The position numbers were made by a program, and so were the translations under genes. A stretch of DNA of 64,000 nucleotides from Minicystis rosea (GTDB lineage: Bacteria > Myxococcota_A > Polyangia > Polyangiales > Polyangiaceae). The notes below the pieces were generated by a model. It did no database searches. It saw only the letters and a program-made list of their open reading frames with translations, and was not told the DNA's origin. How positions within the stretch are numbered: the first letter of the stretch is position 1; each line of letters opens with the position of its first letter. The stretch lies in contig CP016211.1 of the NCBI GenBank assembly GCA_001931535.1, positions 7,053,703 through 7,117,702 on the forward strand, given 5' to 3'. Positions 16,883 through 25,741 of the stretch are shown here, one piece after another.

Positions 16883-17839
16883 CTACCCCTTCTCCCCGCT
16901 CCCCGCCTCCGAAACGATATCCATCGGTCCTCCCTCCCACCACGCATACCCCGCCTCATCCGCCACGCGGTACGCTCGCCCAAACGCCTTTTCGAAGTAC
17001 CGTCCCCAATCCGGCCGGGTGCCATCCGCATCCGTAAACCCATATTCCCGCGAAAGCCCCCACGAGCTGAACACACGCCCGGATCGCCGCCCAACCGCGG
17101 GATCTGCCGCCAACGCCGCAACGGCCCTGCCCACGAACAGAGGCGTCTCCGAAGCGATGAAATGAGGATCGCGCGCCACGCCATCGCGCCACGTGGCCTC
17201 GGTGACGCCGAAGTGGTGGAGCATTTCCTCCGACCGGAGGAAGCCCGGCGTGATGGCCAGGGCCGTCACGCCGTGGGGGCGGAGCTCCCAGTGTTGGGCG
17301 AAGGCCAGACGGATGACAGCCATCTTGACCAGATCGTAGATGAGGTTGCCACGGTAACCGAAGGAGTCTCCATCGGTGACTTCGACGATGAGCGCGCGTT
17401 CGCGGCCGAACATCAGGGGTGCGGCGTGGCGGCTCGTGACGACGTGGGTGAAGATGGCTTGGTCGAGCATCTGGCGGGCTTTGGACAAGGTCAGCGCCCA
17501 GAAGGGCTTGTCCATCTCCATCAGCGACTCGCCGCCCCAGATGTCGTTGACGAGCACGTCGAGGCCGCCGTGGTCGGCGCGGATGCGCGCGCAGAGGGCT
17601 TCGACTTGTGCTTCGTCGGTGTGATCGACGCGGACGGCGATGCCGCGCCCTCCGCGGGAGGTCACGAGCTCGGCGGTCTCGTCGATGGTCTCGGGGCGTG
17701 GGCCGGCGAGCTGACCGCGGGTGCTGCGGCCGGTGCAGTAGACGGTGGCGCCGGCTTCGCCGAGCGCGCAGGCGATCCCTCGACCGGCGCCGCGGGTGGC
17801 GCCGGCGACCAGAGCGATCGTGTTGGTGAGCGGCTTCAT
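16883..17839 (-). CDS. short-chain dehydrogenase/reductase
   Basis: 318 residues from ATG 17839, with GAGGAG six bases upstream. The N-terminal Rossmann motif GATRGAGRGIA (TGxxxGxG type) binds NAD(P). LVNDIWGGES replaces the usual NNAG; GYRGNLIYDLVKMAV holds the YxxxK-type Tyr and Lys. The length is somewhat above classical SDRs because of a C-terminal extension rich in Trp and Gly. It is divergently transcribed from the WYL regulator with a 98-bp gap, which probably controls it. The substrate is unknown. Confidence 0.88.
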   Translation of the reverse strand: MKPLTNTIALVAGATRGAGRGIACALGEAGATVYCTGRSTRGQLAGPRPETIDETAELVTSRGGRGIAVRVDHTDEAQVEALCARIRADHGGLDVLVNDIWGGESLMEMDKPFWALTLSKARQMLDQAIFTHVVTSRHAAPLMFGRERALIVEVTDGDSFGYRGNLIYDLVKMAVIRLAFAQHWELRPHGVTALAITPGFLRSEEMLHHFGVTEATWRDGVARDPHFIASETPLFVGRAVAALAADPAVGRRSGRVFSSWGLSREYGFTDADGTRPDWGRYFEKAFGRAYRVADEAGYAWWEGGPMDIVSEAGSGEKG

Positions 17840-17937
17840 CGCAATCTCCTCGAAGGGCCGGGGTGGCCCCGCGAAGAGGACGATATGGAGACATTGTTGC
17901 CACGGGCCGTCATGAATCGATCCTAAGGTGTCGATCG

Positions 17938-18975
17938 ATGCGCGCGGACAGGCTGGTCGGCATGATGATGCTCTTGCAGCAATCGGGGCGGCGGTGGACG
18001 GCCGCGGAGCTCGCGCGGAGGCTCGAGGTGTCGCCGCGCACGGTGTTCCGTGATCTCGATGCGCTGTCGGCATCGGGCGTCCCCGTCTATGCGCAACGCG
18101 GCCCGCAGGGCGGCGTGGCGTTGCTCGAAGGGTGGCGCGTCGATCTCACGGGGCTGACACAGGCCGAGGTGCAGGCGCTCGCGGCCCTGAGCGCGCCTGG
18201 AGGGCTCGCGGATCTGGGGCTGTCGGAGGCGCTGCGCGGCGCGCTGGTGAAGATCGCTGCGGCCCTGCCCTCCACGCAACAGACGGCGGCGGAGCGCGCG
18301 CGGCAACGGCTGCACGTCGATGCGTCGTCGTGGTTCGCGGGCAAGGAGAGCGCGCCGTGCTTGCCAATCTTGCACGATGCGATTTGGAACGATCGCGTCG
18401 TGCGCCTCCGCTACCGCGATCGCGACGGCACATCGACGGAGCGCGAGATCGAGCCCTATGGGCTCGTGCTCAAGATCGATCGTTGGTATCTGGTCGCCGG
18501 CACCGAGCAAGGGATGCGGGTGTTTCGGCTTTCGCGCATCGAGGATGCCACGGTGTCGGCGCGAGGCTTCGTGCGCCCGGAGCGCTTCGATCTCCCCACG
18601 TTCTGGGAGGATTGGCATCGTCGCTTCCTGTCGCAGCGTCCCGGCTTCGAGGTGACGCTGCGATTGACGGAGGACGGCGCAGAGGCCCTGCGCCGCGTGC
18701 GACCGAGCTCCGACGGTGATCGGATTGCACAGGCCCCGCGACGCAAAGGCGGTATCGCTTCCATCACGATCGACTTCGAGCGAGAGGACATCGCCCTCTC
18801 GCAGCTTCTACCGCTCGGCGATGGCGCCGAGGTGCTCGCGCCCGAGTCGCTGCGCGAGCGGCTCGTGGGCCTCACGACCAAGCTCGTGTCGGTGTACGGC
18901 CCGCGCGCGCATCGAGCGAACGGTCCCAAGGCAATGGCTTCTCCTGGTCACGAGCGACGGAGAGCGCCGCCGTGA
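17938..18975 (+). CDS. YafY-type HTH/WYL transcriptional regulator
   Basis: 345 residues. The N-terminal winged HTH (MRADRLVGMMMLLQ...WTAAELARRLEVSPRTVFRD, residues 1-60) is followed by the WYL domain (about 140-220, with EPYGLVLKIDRWYLVAG) and the C-terminal WCX extension to about residue 330. Such proteins sense small ligands or nucleic acids and usually repress or activate a neighbour. The start ATG 17938 has AAGGTG about seven bases upstream. It is divergent from the SDR gene. Confidence 0.88.
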   Translation: MRADRLVGMMMLLQQSGRRWTAAELARRLEVSPRTVFRDLDALSASGVPVYAQRGPQGGVALLEGWRVDLTGLTQAEVQALAALSAPGGLADLGLSEALRGALVKIAAALPSTQQTAAERARQRLHVDASSWFAGKESAPCLPILHDAIWNDRVVRLRYRDRDGTSTEREIEPYGLVLKIDRWYLVAGTEQGMRVFRLSRIEDATVSARGFVRPERFDLPTFWEDWHRRFLSQRPGFEVTLRLTEDGAEALRRVRPSSDGDRIAQAPRRKGGIASITIDFEREDIALSQLLPLGDGAEVLAPESLRERLVGLTTKLVSVYGPRAHRANGPKAMASPGHERRRAPP

Positions 18976-18980
18976 CCAGG
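18943..18980 (+). terminator. hairpin overlapping the WYL-regulator stop codon
   Basis: Perfect 10-bp inverted repeat CCTGGTCACG (18943-18952) and CGTGACCAGG (18971-18980) around an 18-base loop. It covers the stop codon at 18973-18975. There is no T run, so a Rho-independent role is uncertain. Confidence 0.4.
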
Positions 18981-19033
18981 ATTGCGCAGGATCTCGCGCT
19001 GACGTGAACGAACGGCGCTGAGGGCGGCGCCAA

Positions 19034-20152
19034 TCAGGTGGCGCGTTCGATGCGGCCGTCGGCGTGGCGGGCGAAGCGTTCGTCTTCGTGGCCGTGCACC
19101 GGGCCGTCGCTCGGCCAGGGCCAGCCGCCGAAGCGGGTCTTGCGATAGTCCGCGAAGGCTTGCTGGATCTCGGCCTGCGAATTCATCACGAAGGGTCCGT
19201 ATTGCACCACGGGCTCGCCGATGGGGCGGCCTTGGAGCATCAGGAGCTCGGCCTCGTCGGGGCCGTTCTCGAGATGTGCTTCGGCGTCGGCGCGGAGCTC
19301 GATGGCTTGGCGCGCGGGGACGATGCGCTCGCCGATGCGGAGCCGGCTGCCGCGGAAAAAGTAGAGCGTTCGGTTCGAGCCGCGCGCGGCGGGCGGCAGC
19401 GTGAAGCGCGCGCCGGGCTCCATCTTCAGCGTCCAGATGGCGACATCGGAGCCCGCTTGCGCGGCCCACGAGCTCGGCGGCGGAGCCGGAGGCTTCGTAT
19501 CGCCGAGGCGGCCGGCGATCACCGTGACCTCGGTGCTCTTGCCGGCGGCGTCGAGCGCGCGGTGCCTGGGCACGGTGTTGCTCCAGAACATCGAGAAATG
19601 CGGGTCGGCGAACTTGTTCGCGCGCGGCAGGTTGAGCCAGAGCTGGAAGAGCTCGAGGGGATTGTCGTTGCCGCGCTCCAAGAGCGGAAACATCTCGGCG
19701 TGGACGATACCCTTGCCCGCAGTGAGCCACTGCACGTCACCGCGACCATAGCGCGCGGCCGCGCCCAGCGAGTCGGCATGATCGACGAGGCCGCGGCGCA
19801 CGATGGTGACCGTCTCGAAGCCGCGATGCGGGTGCTGCGGAAAGCCCGGCACCACGTCGCCGTGGTACATGCGCCAACCGTCCTTGCCTGCGAAATCCTG
19901 CCCGATGTTTCGCCCCGCGAGCGACGCTGCCGGGCCGAGGTGCTCGTTGCCGGCCGGGTACGCGTCGTCGTGATGGACACAGAAGAGGAACGGATCGGGC
20001 GTCTGCCACGGAAACCCGAGCGGTTCGACTTTGGTCACGACATCTTCGTTCATGGGTGTCCTCGCTTCGCCTGTCGACGGGGGCTCGGTGCGCCCGCAGG
20101 CGGAGATCATCGGTGCGGTCGCGAGCGCTCCAAGCACAGTGCGGCGTTTCAT
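19034..20152 (-). CDS. pirin family protein, possibly Tat-exported lipoprotein
   Basis: 372 residues if started at ATG 20152. The cupin core matches pirins: FLFCVHHDDAYP, then PHRGFETVTIVRRGLVDHAD, GDVQWLTAGKGIVHAE and FQLWLNLP, with the His/Glu metal site (H..H..H..E). Bacterial pirins bind iron, and some oxidise quercetin. The extra N-terminus MKRRTVLGALATAPMISACG has a twin-arginine and a lipobox, unusual for the mostly cytoplasmic family. A second start, ATG 20053 with AGGA upstream, would give a cytoplasmic form. The gene stands alone and converges on the WYL gene. Confidence 0.85.
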   Translation of the reverse strand: MKRRTVLGALATAPMISACGRTEPPSTGEARTPMNEDVVTKVEPLGFPWQTPDPFLFCVHHDDAYPAGNEHLGPAASLAGRNIGQDFAGKDGWRMYHGDVVPGFPQHPHRGFETVTIVRRGLVDHADSLGAAARYGRGDVQWLTAGKGIVHAEMFPLLERGNDNPLELFQLWLNLPRANKFADPHFSMFWSNTVPRHRALDAAGKSTEVTVIAGRLGDTKPPAPPPSSWAAQAGSDVAIWTLKMEPGARFTLPPAARGSNRTLYFFRGSRLRIGERIVPARQAIELRADAEAHLENGPDEAELLMLQGRPIGEPVVQYGPFVMNSQAEIQQAFADYRKTRFGGWPWPSDGPVHGHEDERFARHADGRIERAT

Positions 20153-20493
20153 GCAGCGACGATGGTAATGCCAACCTCGAGAGAGCGTTACCCATGCCCG
20201 AGGCAACGGAGGGTTGCGCAGACGCACCGGGGCGTGGCCTAAGGCGAGTGTGCCTTCGTACCAGGAAAGGCTTCCCGAAGTCACGAGACGCGGCGCGCGG
20301 CGCTCTCGCGAGCATGCCAAAGAACACGACGGCGCGAAGCAGGTGGCTATCAGGTCACGCCGGAGATCCGATCGCCATGCCGGTCTCGCGATGCCGCGTG
20401 GCGCACGATCCTGATGAAATCTGTCGCCGATTCGAAGGTGAATCAGGATCGCAAAGGCACGGAGGCCGACGGGCTTCCCACCTCTTCAAGGCT
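20153..20493. other. 341-bp intergenic region
   Basis: No gene with coding character or recognisable motif was found between the pirin start and the end of the next minus-strand gene. It should contain the pirin promoter. Confidence 0.35.
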
Positions 20494-21378
20494 TCACCGC
20501 GGGCGGCAGGCGCCGGAGAGCTCGACGGTGGACATGCCGCGGCCCTCGTCGATCGATAGGCGCACCAGCACACTCCCCGCCTGCTCCGCCGGCAACACGG
20601 GCCGCGGGAACGAAAGCGCGAACGTCGACGCGCGCCCCGAGCTCGCCGTCACGGGCGCCGGAAGCATGTCCGCTGCGGTCTCGCGGCCGCTCGCCGCGAC
20701 TTCGAGCGCGCTCGTGATCGTGATCGGGCAGGCCTCCATTCCAGTGCTCGTAGTCTCGATGACGACGTACGAGAGATTCGCCGAGCGCTCGCAGGTCTGC
20801 ACACGCAGCGACGCGCAGCCCTCGGTCGCGACGGCGATGGCCGGTCGCGGACGCGGAGGTACGGCCGGCTCCGGGGCCTTGCTGGTGGCGATGCTGGCGA
20901 TGCCCGCGGCCACCACGGCGGCGTAATCGAGGAAAGGCCGGGCCCGCGACGATGCGGCAGCCAGCGTGGGCGTGCTGCGAAGCATGAAGGCCGCCGCGAG
21001 CGGAACGACGGGAAGCGCGCACAAATCCGTCGGATCCATGACGTTCACACCCCACACGGAGGTGACCCAGGCATTGAACGGAGCGTGCAGCTTGAGCAGC
21101 GTGAAGACCGCGCCGGTGACGATCACGCTGGCCGCGGCGAGGGAGCGCTTGTCGGCGATGTCACGGCCGCGCAGGAGGCAATGGGTGCCGCGCGCGAGGG
21201 CCACGAGGAGGATGGGAAAGAAGAACAGCCCGGCGACGTCGCTGAGCTTGCCGGTGATCCACCCGGGCAGGAGGCCGGATCCCTTGAGAACGTGATCGTT
21301 GAAGGCGAGGACGGCGACGGCCGCGAGCGGGAGGGGACGGCGCAGGTCGCTTGCCCAGGAGCGGGTGGTCGGGCGCAT
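20494..21378 (-). CDS. conserved hypothetical membrane protein
   Basis: 294 residues from ATG 21378. Four hydrophobic segments lie in the first 190 residues, with the distinctive block FNDHVLKGSGLLPGWITGKL followed by SDVAGLFFFPIL. After about residue 195 a soluble beta-rich tail has two Cys pairs (EGCASLRVQTC, MEACP). I do not recognise a named family. It is probably an inner-membrane protein with an exposed C-terminal domain. The ribosome site is weak, so the start is uncertain. Confidence 0.65.
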   Translation of the reverse strand: MRPTTRSWASDLRRPLPLAAVAVLAFNDHVLKGSGLLPGWITGKLSDVAGLFFFPILLVALARGTHCLLRGRDIADKRSLAAASVIVTGAVFTLLKLHAPFNAWVTSVWGVNVMDPTDLCALPVVPLAAAFMLRSTPTLAAASSRARPFLDYAAVVAAGIASIATSKAPEPAVPPRPRPAIAVATEGCASLRVQTCERSANLSYVVIETTSTGMEACPITITSALEVAASGRETAADMLPAPVTASSGRASTFALSFPRPVLPAEQAGSVLVRLSIDEGRGMSTVELSGACRPR

Positions 21379-21888
21379 GACGGAGGAACGCAGCACGGGG
21401 CCGTTGAGCTTACAGCGCCCCCGCGCTCCCGAGGTGCTCGCGCGCCGCACGCTGATTTCGGCAGACGATGGGCCACACCGCACGAGCCGCTCGTCGAGCA
21501 TCGGTGCCACGGGTGACGCCTGCCGGACGGGCCTTGGGAATGACCGCTCCCATTCGCGGCGATACCACACTGTTCCTGAAACGGTGGTCCGAGCCTCGCC
21601 CCATCGTTCGAGGAACGACGATGAATAGCTTCCCTCGCCTCGCCCCCATCGGCGACTCCAATGCTGCGATGGGCCTGCCATCGTATTTCATGAACACGAG
21701 CATCGAGCGCTTTCCCAAGAGCGCTCTCCCAAGCGCGTCGTTCGATATCGAATGCCCCGAGGCGCAGGCCGAGTCACGAAGCCGGGCGCAGGGCAGCTCG
21801 GCATGAATGGTTGTGGCAAGAGGACTGCTCACCTCTCTGTCGAAGGCATCGGCTCGGAAAACAATGCCCACGAGGCTACGGAGGCCAA
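21379..21888. other. 510-bp intergenic region
   Basis: A divergent region between the membrane-protein gene and the kelch lipoprotein gene. A minus-strand open frame at 21410-21871 exists but has no ribosome site or recognisable protein pattern. A GGAGG at 21880-21884 serves the kelch gene. Nothing else was supported. Confidence 0.35.
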
Positions 21889-23127
21889 GTGATCAGCTCT
21901 CCTGTTCGGCGGATTGTGCGATTGGTGCTCTGGACCGTCCCCGCATTGCTCGTCGCCTGCGGAGGTGGTGAGTCGACCGACGGATCCACCGGAGGATCCA
22001 CCAGCACCGGCTCGGGCGCCACGGCCCCAGAGCCGCCTCGCCCCGACCCCACGACGTGGCGCACCACGGCGTCGATGGCCGTTGGGCGGCAATCCCACAC
22101 GGCGACGCTCCTCGAGGATGGCCGCGTGCTCGTGGTCGGCGGCGAGCGCTTCGATCAAACGATGCTCGACGACGTCGAGATCTTCGACCCCAAGGCCGAG
22201 ACGTGGACGACGCTCGCGCCTTTGCCTGCGCCCCGCTCGAACCACACGGCGACGCGGCTCGAGGACGGGCGGGTGCTCATCGCCGGCGGGGGAAAGAACT
22301 CATCGATTGGTGTCCCTTCCGGTGAAGAGGTCACGCCGTCGTGCCTCGTCTTCGATCCCGCGAAAGGCACCTTCACGCCGACGGGATCCCTTGCCGTCGC
22401 GCGCGGCAGTCATCACGCGGCGCTCCTGCCGTCAGGCCAGGTGCTCGTGGTCGGCGGCGGCGGAGATACGGTATTTGGTCCGTGCGGCCCCACGCCGGAT
22501 TGCACGATCGCCAATGGCGTCGCGAGCGCCGAGCTCTATGATCCCGCCACCGGAACATGGTCCAGCGCAGGCTCGATGGCAGCGCCCCGCTACTCGTTCA
22601 CGCTGACGGCGATGGCCGGCGGCGCGCTGCTGGCCGTCGGCGGCGTCACCGGCGCGAGCAGCTCGAAGACGGCGGAGATCTTCCGCGATGGACAATGGAT
22701 GAGCGCGCCTCCGCTCACGACGCAGGATCGCCTCCATCACGCGGCGGCCCTCCTCGGCTCGGGACACGTGCTCGTCGCCGGGGGAAAGAAGGCCAACGTC
22801 TCACCGCTCGCGACGGCCGAGATCTTCGACCCCGAGAGCAACCATTGGACGCAAACGGCCGGGCTCGGCGAGGTGCGCACCGCCGCGCGCATGGTCTCGT
22901 TGCCCACCGGCCACGTGCTCACCGTCGGCGGATACGATCAGCTCACGCAAAAGAGCCTCGATCTCGCGGCGATCTTCGACGAACAGACGGCGACCTGGAC
23001 ACCGATTGCCCCCCTCGAAAAGGCTCGCTCCGGCCCCTCCGTCACGACGCTCGCCGACGGACGGCTCTTCGTCGTCGGCGGCAACACGGGATACTCGGTC
23101 GCAAAGACATGTGAGATCTCGGACTAA
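21889..23127 (+). CDS. kelch-repeat lipoprotein
   Basis: 412 residues from GTG 21889, with GGAGG four bases upstream. The signal peptide ends in the lipobox LVAC (Cys25), and a Ser/Thr/Gly linker follows. The rest is a kelch beta-propeller with about six or seven blades, marked by repeated VLVVGG, VLIAGG, LLAVGG, VLVAGG, VLTVGG and LFVVGG followed by AEIFDPxxxxW strands. It is probably surface-anchored and binds protein or carbohydrate; no enzyme motif is visible (a galactose-oxidase-like Cys-Tyr site is not evident). Confidence 0.88.
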   Translation: MISSPVRRIVRLVLWTVPALLVACGGGESTDGSTGGSTSTGSGATAPEPPRPDPTTWRTTASMAVGRQSHTATLLEDGRVLVVGGERFDQTMLDDVEIFDPKAETWTTLAPLPAPRSNHTATRLEDGRVLIAGGGKNSSIGVPSGEEVTPSCLVFDPAKGTFTPTGSLAVARGSHHAALLPSGQVLVVGGGGDTVFGPCGPTPDCTIANGVASAELYDPATGTWSSAGSMAAPRYSFTLTAMAGGALLAVGGVTGASSSKTAEIFRDGQWMSAPPLTTQDRLHHAAALLGSGHVLVAGGKKANVSPLATAEIFDPESNHWTQTAGLGEVRTAARMVSLPTGHVLTVGGYDQLTQKSLDLAAIFDEQTATWTPIAPLEKARSGPSVTTLADGRLFVVGGNTGYSVAKTCEISD

Positions 23128-23152
23128 CCGACAGCGCCGGGTGGCGTGTCGG
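23128..23152 (+). terminator. hairpin directly after kelch gene
   Basis: CCGACA-G-CGCC pairs with GGCG-TGTCGG around GGGT, starting at the base after the TAA stop. It forms a 10-bp stem with one bulge. No T run follows. Confidence 0.45.
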
Positions 23153-23281
23153 CCCCGCCGAAATGCCTCACCACAGCCCATCTGCGCTCCGATCATGAAG
23201 CGCTGGACGAAGGCGCGTCCCAGCACGTTTCCGCGCGCGAACGGGATTGTACCGACCGCAAAATCATGATGGAAGCCGGCG

Positions 23282-23710
23282 ATGCTCCCCATCACCCTCG
23301 GCGCCTCGTCCTTCAAGTACGGCCCTGTCGAAATCGCCTACAGCGACGTCTTCGGCGCCGGCATTGGCCTTCAGGAGCGGCGGGTCGCCACGTATCGTTC
23401 GCTCATCATTGGATATCGCCAAGCGGGGGATCCCAAGCCTCACAAGATCCTCTTCCGGCTCCCGCCCGGCCCGGAGGGCAACCAGCTCGTCGAAGGCCTG
23501 CGCGCTCGCATCCCCGATCGCTGGCAGGGCGAGGCCCCCTTCTTCGCCATGAACAAGAAGCTCGGGTTCTCGAACAAAATGGCGTTCACGGCCACGGCCA
23601 TCGCCGTCCTCGTGGCGGTCGTCATCACCGCCGTCCTCGTAGGCTCCTCCATGTCGAAGAACGCGGACGCGCCGCGCAAAGCCATCCCCGCGCAAACGCC
23701 GCGGCGCTGA
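23282..23710 (+). CDS. hypothetical single-pass membrane protein
   Basis: 142 residues. The first 95 residues are soluble and beta-like (ITLGASSFKYGPVEIAYSDV, then RVATYRSLIIGY), followed by one transmembrane helix (MAFTATAIAVLVAVVITAVL, about residues 99-120) and a short basic tail. No family was recognised. It converges with the next gene, the two stop codons lying back to back at 23710/23711. Confidence 0.6.
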   Translation: MLPITLGASSFKYGPVEIAYSDVFGAGIGLQERRVATYRSLIIGYRQAGDPKPHKILFRLPPGPEGNQLVEGLRARIPDRWQGEAPFFAMNKKLGFSNKMAFTATAIAVLVAVVITAVLVGSSMSKNADAPRKAIPAQTPRR

Positions 23711-23977
23711 TCAGCCGAGGCGCGCGTGGCGACGCTCGACCCAACGCACCGCCGCCCACGAGAGCGGGAAATAGAGAGCAATCCCGACGGCCGCGCAAAT
23801 CACACCCAGCGTGGCCGTGCCCATCGCACGATCGAGATCGGTCGTCAGCGCGAGCACCGCGAAGACGGCCAGCCCGACGAGGGCGAGCGTGGTTTGGACG
23901 ACCCTGCGAGTCGCCCAGCGCAGCATGAACGCATCGTGACGAGCGAACGCGGGCCGCTCGGGCGGTGAGGGAGTCAT
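23711..23977 (-). CDS. small two-helix membrane protein
   Basis: 88 residues with two hydrophobic helices (TTLALVGLAVFAVLALTT and TLGVICAAVGIALYFPL), separated by a short acidic loop, and a basic C-terminus. No named family. It ends base-to-base against the convergent gene. Confidence 0.6.
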   Translation of the reverse strand: MTPSPPERPAFARHDAFMLRWATRRVVQTTLALVGLAVFAVLALTTDLDRAMGTATLGVICAAVGIALYFPLSWAAVRWVERRHARLG

Positions 23978-24062
23978 TCGCGCAGAGCGAACGCGCTCCG
24001 GCGCCGGCTGTCAAGCGCACAGCACGGTGGGGCGGCCGAGCCATCGCGAGCAGCACATCCTC

Positions 24063-24473
24063 TCAGCGCGGCACGAGAGCCCGTTGGGAGACTGCGGGCA
24101 TCACGAAGGTAACCTCCCATCCATTCACGCCCGCCGCGAACACGACATCGGAAACATCACGCCCCAAGGATGTCCACGCCGCCGCTGCGGCCGCACACAG
24201 CACCGCATCAGGCGTCGTATCCACGATCGTTTCCACGAGCAGATCGACCGTCATCCGATGAGCGCCGCCGCCCAATCCCTCGTGCGTCGTCGCTGCCATC
24301 ATGATTCCCTGCCGCAAGGCACTGCCATACTCGTCGGCGGCACGGCCCAGCGAGGGCTCGATCTCGACCGACCAAGCCTCCGCGGGCTCGGCAAGCAGAC
24401 CGACGCGAGCGAAGGAGGTTGTCGGCCCTTGCTCCCCCTTACGGGTACGAAGAAATCTGTATTCGGCCCTCAT
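24063..24473 (-). CDS. hypothetical protein
   Basis: 136 residues from ATG 24473 (MRAEYRFLRTRKGE). Mixed alpha/beta with a Gly-rich turn EGLGGGAHRMTVDLLVETIV and an Ala-rich helix DAVLCAAAAAAWTSL. There is no signal peptide or recognised motif. It stands alone on the minus strand, 124 bp downstream of the alpha/beta-hydrolase gene. Confidence 0.5.
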   Translation of the reverse strand: MRAEYRFLRTRKGEQGPTTSFARVGLLAEPAEAWSVEIEPSLGRAADEYGSALRQGIMMAATTHEGLGGGAHRMTVDLLVETIVDTTPDAVLCAAAAAAWTSLGRDVSDVVFAAGVNGWEVTFVMPAVSQRALVPR

Positions 24474-24596
24474 GACGCCATCATCATGGAAGCATCTTCG
24501 AGGAATGGAGTCACGCGTCGCGCCGCGCGTCACAGGGAGCCGCCCCCGGACGCTCCTCTTTCACTTTCACGAGAGCTTGCCTCTGCGCTCGATCCT

Positions 24597-25472
24597 TCAG
24601 CCGACACGCTCGACGAGCTTGGCAATGAGGGGAGCGATTTCGGGCAGGTTCTCCTCGAGAGCGAAATGCCCGGTCTCGAAGAGATGCAGCTCGGCGTCGG
24701 GCACGTCACGCAGATAGGCTCGCGCGCCGGCTTCGAGGAAGATGCCGTCGTTCTTTCCCCACACGATCAACGTAGGCGGCTGGTGCCGCCTGAGCCACGC
24801 CTGCCACTCCGGATACCGTGCGACATTCGACGCGTAATCGAGCGCGAGGTCGATCTGGATCTCCTTCCTTCCGGGGAGGTCCAGGTAGTGTTGATCGAGG
24901 GTCCATCCATCGGGCGAGATGCGCGCTGGATTCGACGCTCCATCGAGGTATTGGCTGCGCGTGAAGGCGGGGGTCATGATCCCGCGAAGCTCGTCCTCCA
25001 CGCCGTCGACGCCGCGGCGCAGGCTCACGAGCGCCTTGGCGGCATCGCTGAGCCCTTCTTCGTAAGCGTTCCCGTTCTGGACCACGAGCCCGGCAATCCA
25101 CTCTGGATGCCTCGTGGCGAGTCGGAAGCCAACGGGAGCACCGAAGTCGAACATGTAGAGGACGAATCGATCGAGACCGAGGTTCCGACAGAAGCTCTCG
25201 ATCACGTCGGCGAGCGCGTCGAACGTGTAGGTGAAGGTTCCGCCGGCCGTCGTAGGCGCCGGTGCATCGCTCTGCCCGAACCCGGGATAGTCGGGGGCGA
25301 TCACCCGATACCGATCACCGAGCGCGTCGATGAGCCGGCGAAATTGGTGTGACGCCGACGGGAAACCGTGAAGCAGGAGGAGGGCAGGAGCGTGCTCGGG
25401 GCCGGCTTCCCGATAGAAGACGCGAACACCATCGATGTCGACGAAGCGGTGGGCCACATGGGTGACGTTCAT
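24597..25472 (-). CDS. alpha/beta-hydrolase (epoxide hydrolase/dehalogenase-like)
   Basis: 291 residues from ATG 25472, with GAGG eight bases upstream. LLLLHGFPSASHQ is the oxyanion-hole strand; FVLYMFDFGAPVGFRLA places an Asp nucleophile at the nucleophile elbow, as in epoxide hydrolases and haloalkane dehalogenases; VWGKNDGIF gives the acid and LFETGHFALEE the catalytic His. It acts in the cytoplasm on an unknown ester, epoxide or halide. It follows an SDR remnant and is divergent from a LysR gene that probably regulates it. Confidence 0.88.
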   Translation of the reverse strand: MNVTHVAHRFVDIDGVRVFYREAGPEHAPALLLLHGFPSASHQFRRLIDALGDRYRVIAPDYPGFGQSDAPAPTTAGGTFTYTFDALADVIESFCRNLGLDRFVLYMFDFGAPVGFRLATRHPEWIAGLVVQNGNAYEEGLSDAAKALVSLRRGVDGVEDELRGIMTPAFTRSQYLDGASNPARISPDGWTLDQHYLDLPGRKEIQIDLALDYASNVARYPEWQAWLRRHQPPTLIVWGKNDGIFLEAGARAYLRDVPDAELHLFETGHFALEENLPEIAPLIAKLVERVG

Positions 25473-25510
25473 GATCATTGCCTCTGGCTGAATCGTTGCG
25501 AAGGCGTGCA

Positions 25511-25618
25511 TCAATGGGCGACCGTGAACCGCCGCCGGATGTGCACCGAATTCTCGAGCGCTTCACGAAGAAGAGCGCTTCCAACGTATCCGGTGGCACC
25601 GATGAGGAAGACCTTCAT
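25511..25618 (-). pseudogene. truncated NAD(P)-binding (SDR/NmrA-like) gene remnant
   Basis: ATG 25618 with GGAGC upstream encodes MKVFLIGATGYVGSALLREA, the beta-alpha-beta start of an extended SDR (GxTGxxG), but stops after 35 residues at 25511-25513. The rest of the domain is absent; the alpha/beta-hydrolase gene starts 38 bp later. This is a gene start left by a deletion, or possibly a very short leader ORF. The intact start signals suggest a recent event. Confidence 0.6.
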
Positions 25619-25680
25619 GACGGGCTCCTTTGCCTTCGATTCGTCGAACGGCAGAGCCATCTTGGATCCGCACGATTGGG

Positions 25681-25709
25681 TTGACTATCGTGCCAACGAA
25701 GGAATAACT
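25681..25709 (+). promoter_or_regulatory. possible promoter for LysR gene
   Basis: TTGACT at 25681-25686 and ATAACT at 25704-25709, spaced by 17 bases, upstream of GTG 25742. The -35 match is good and the -10 match is weak. Confidence 0.3.
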
Positions 25710-25741
25710 GTCCACGGAATGTGCACAATCGGAGGACCGTC

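Noticed and set aside
21410..21871. Minus-strand ORF of 153 codons upstream of the kelch gene
   Set aside because: No ribosome site, no recognisable pattern, and it covers the start region of the kelch gene; evidence too weak.
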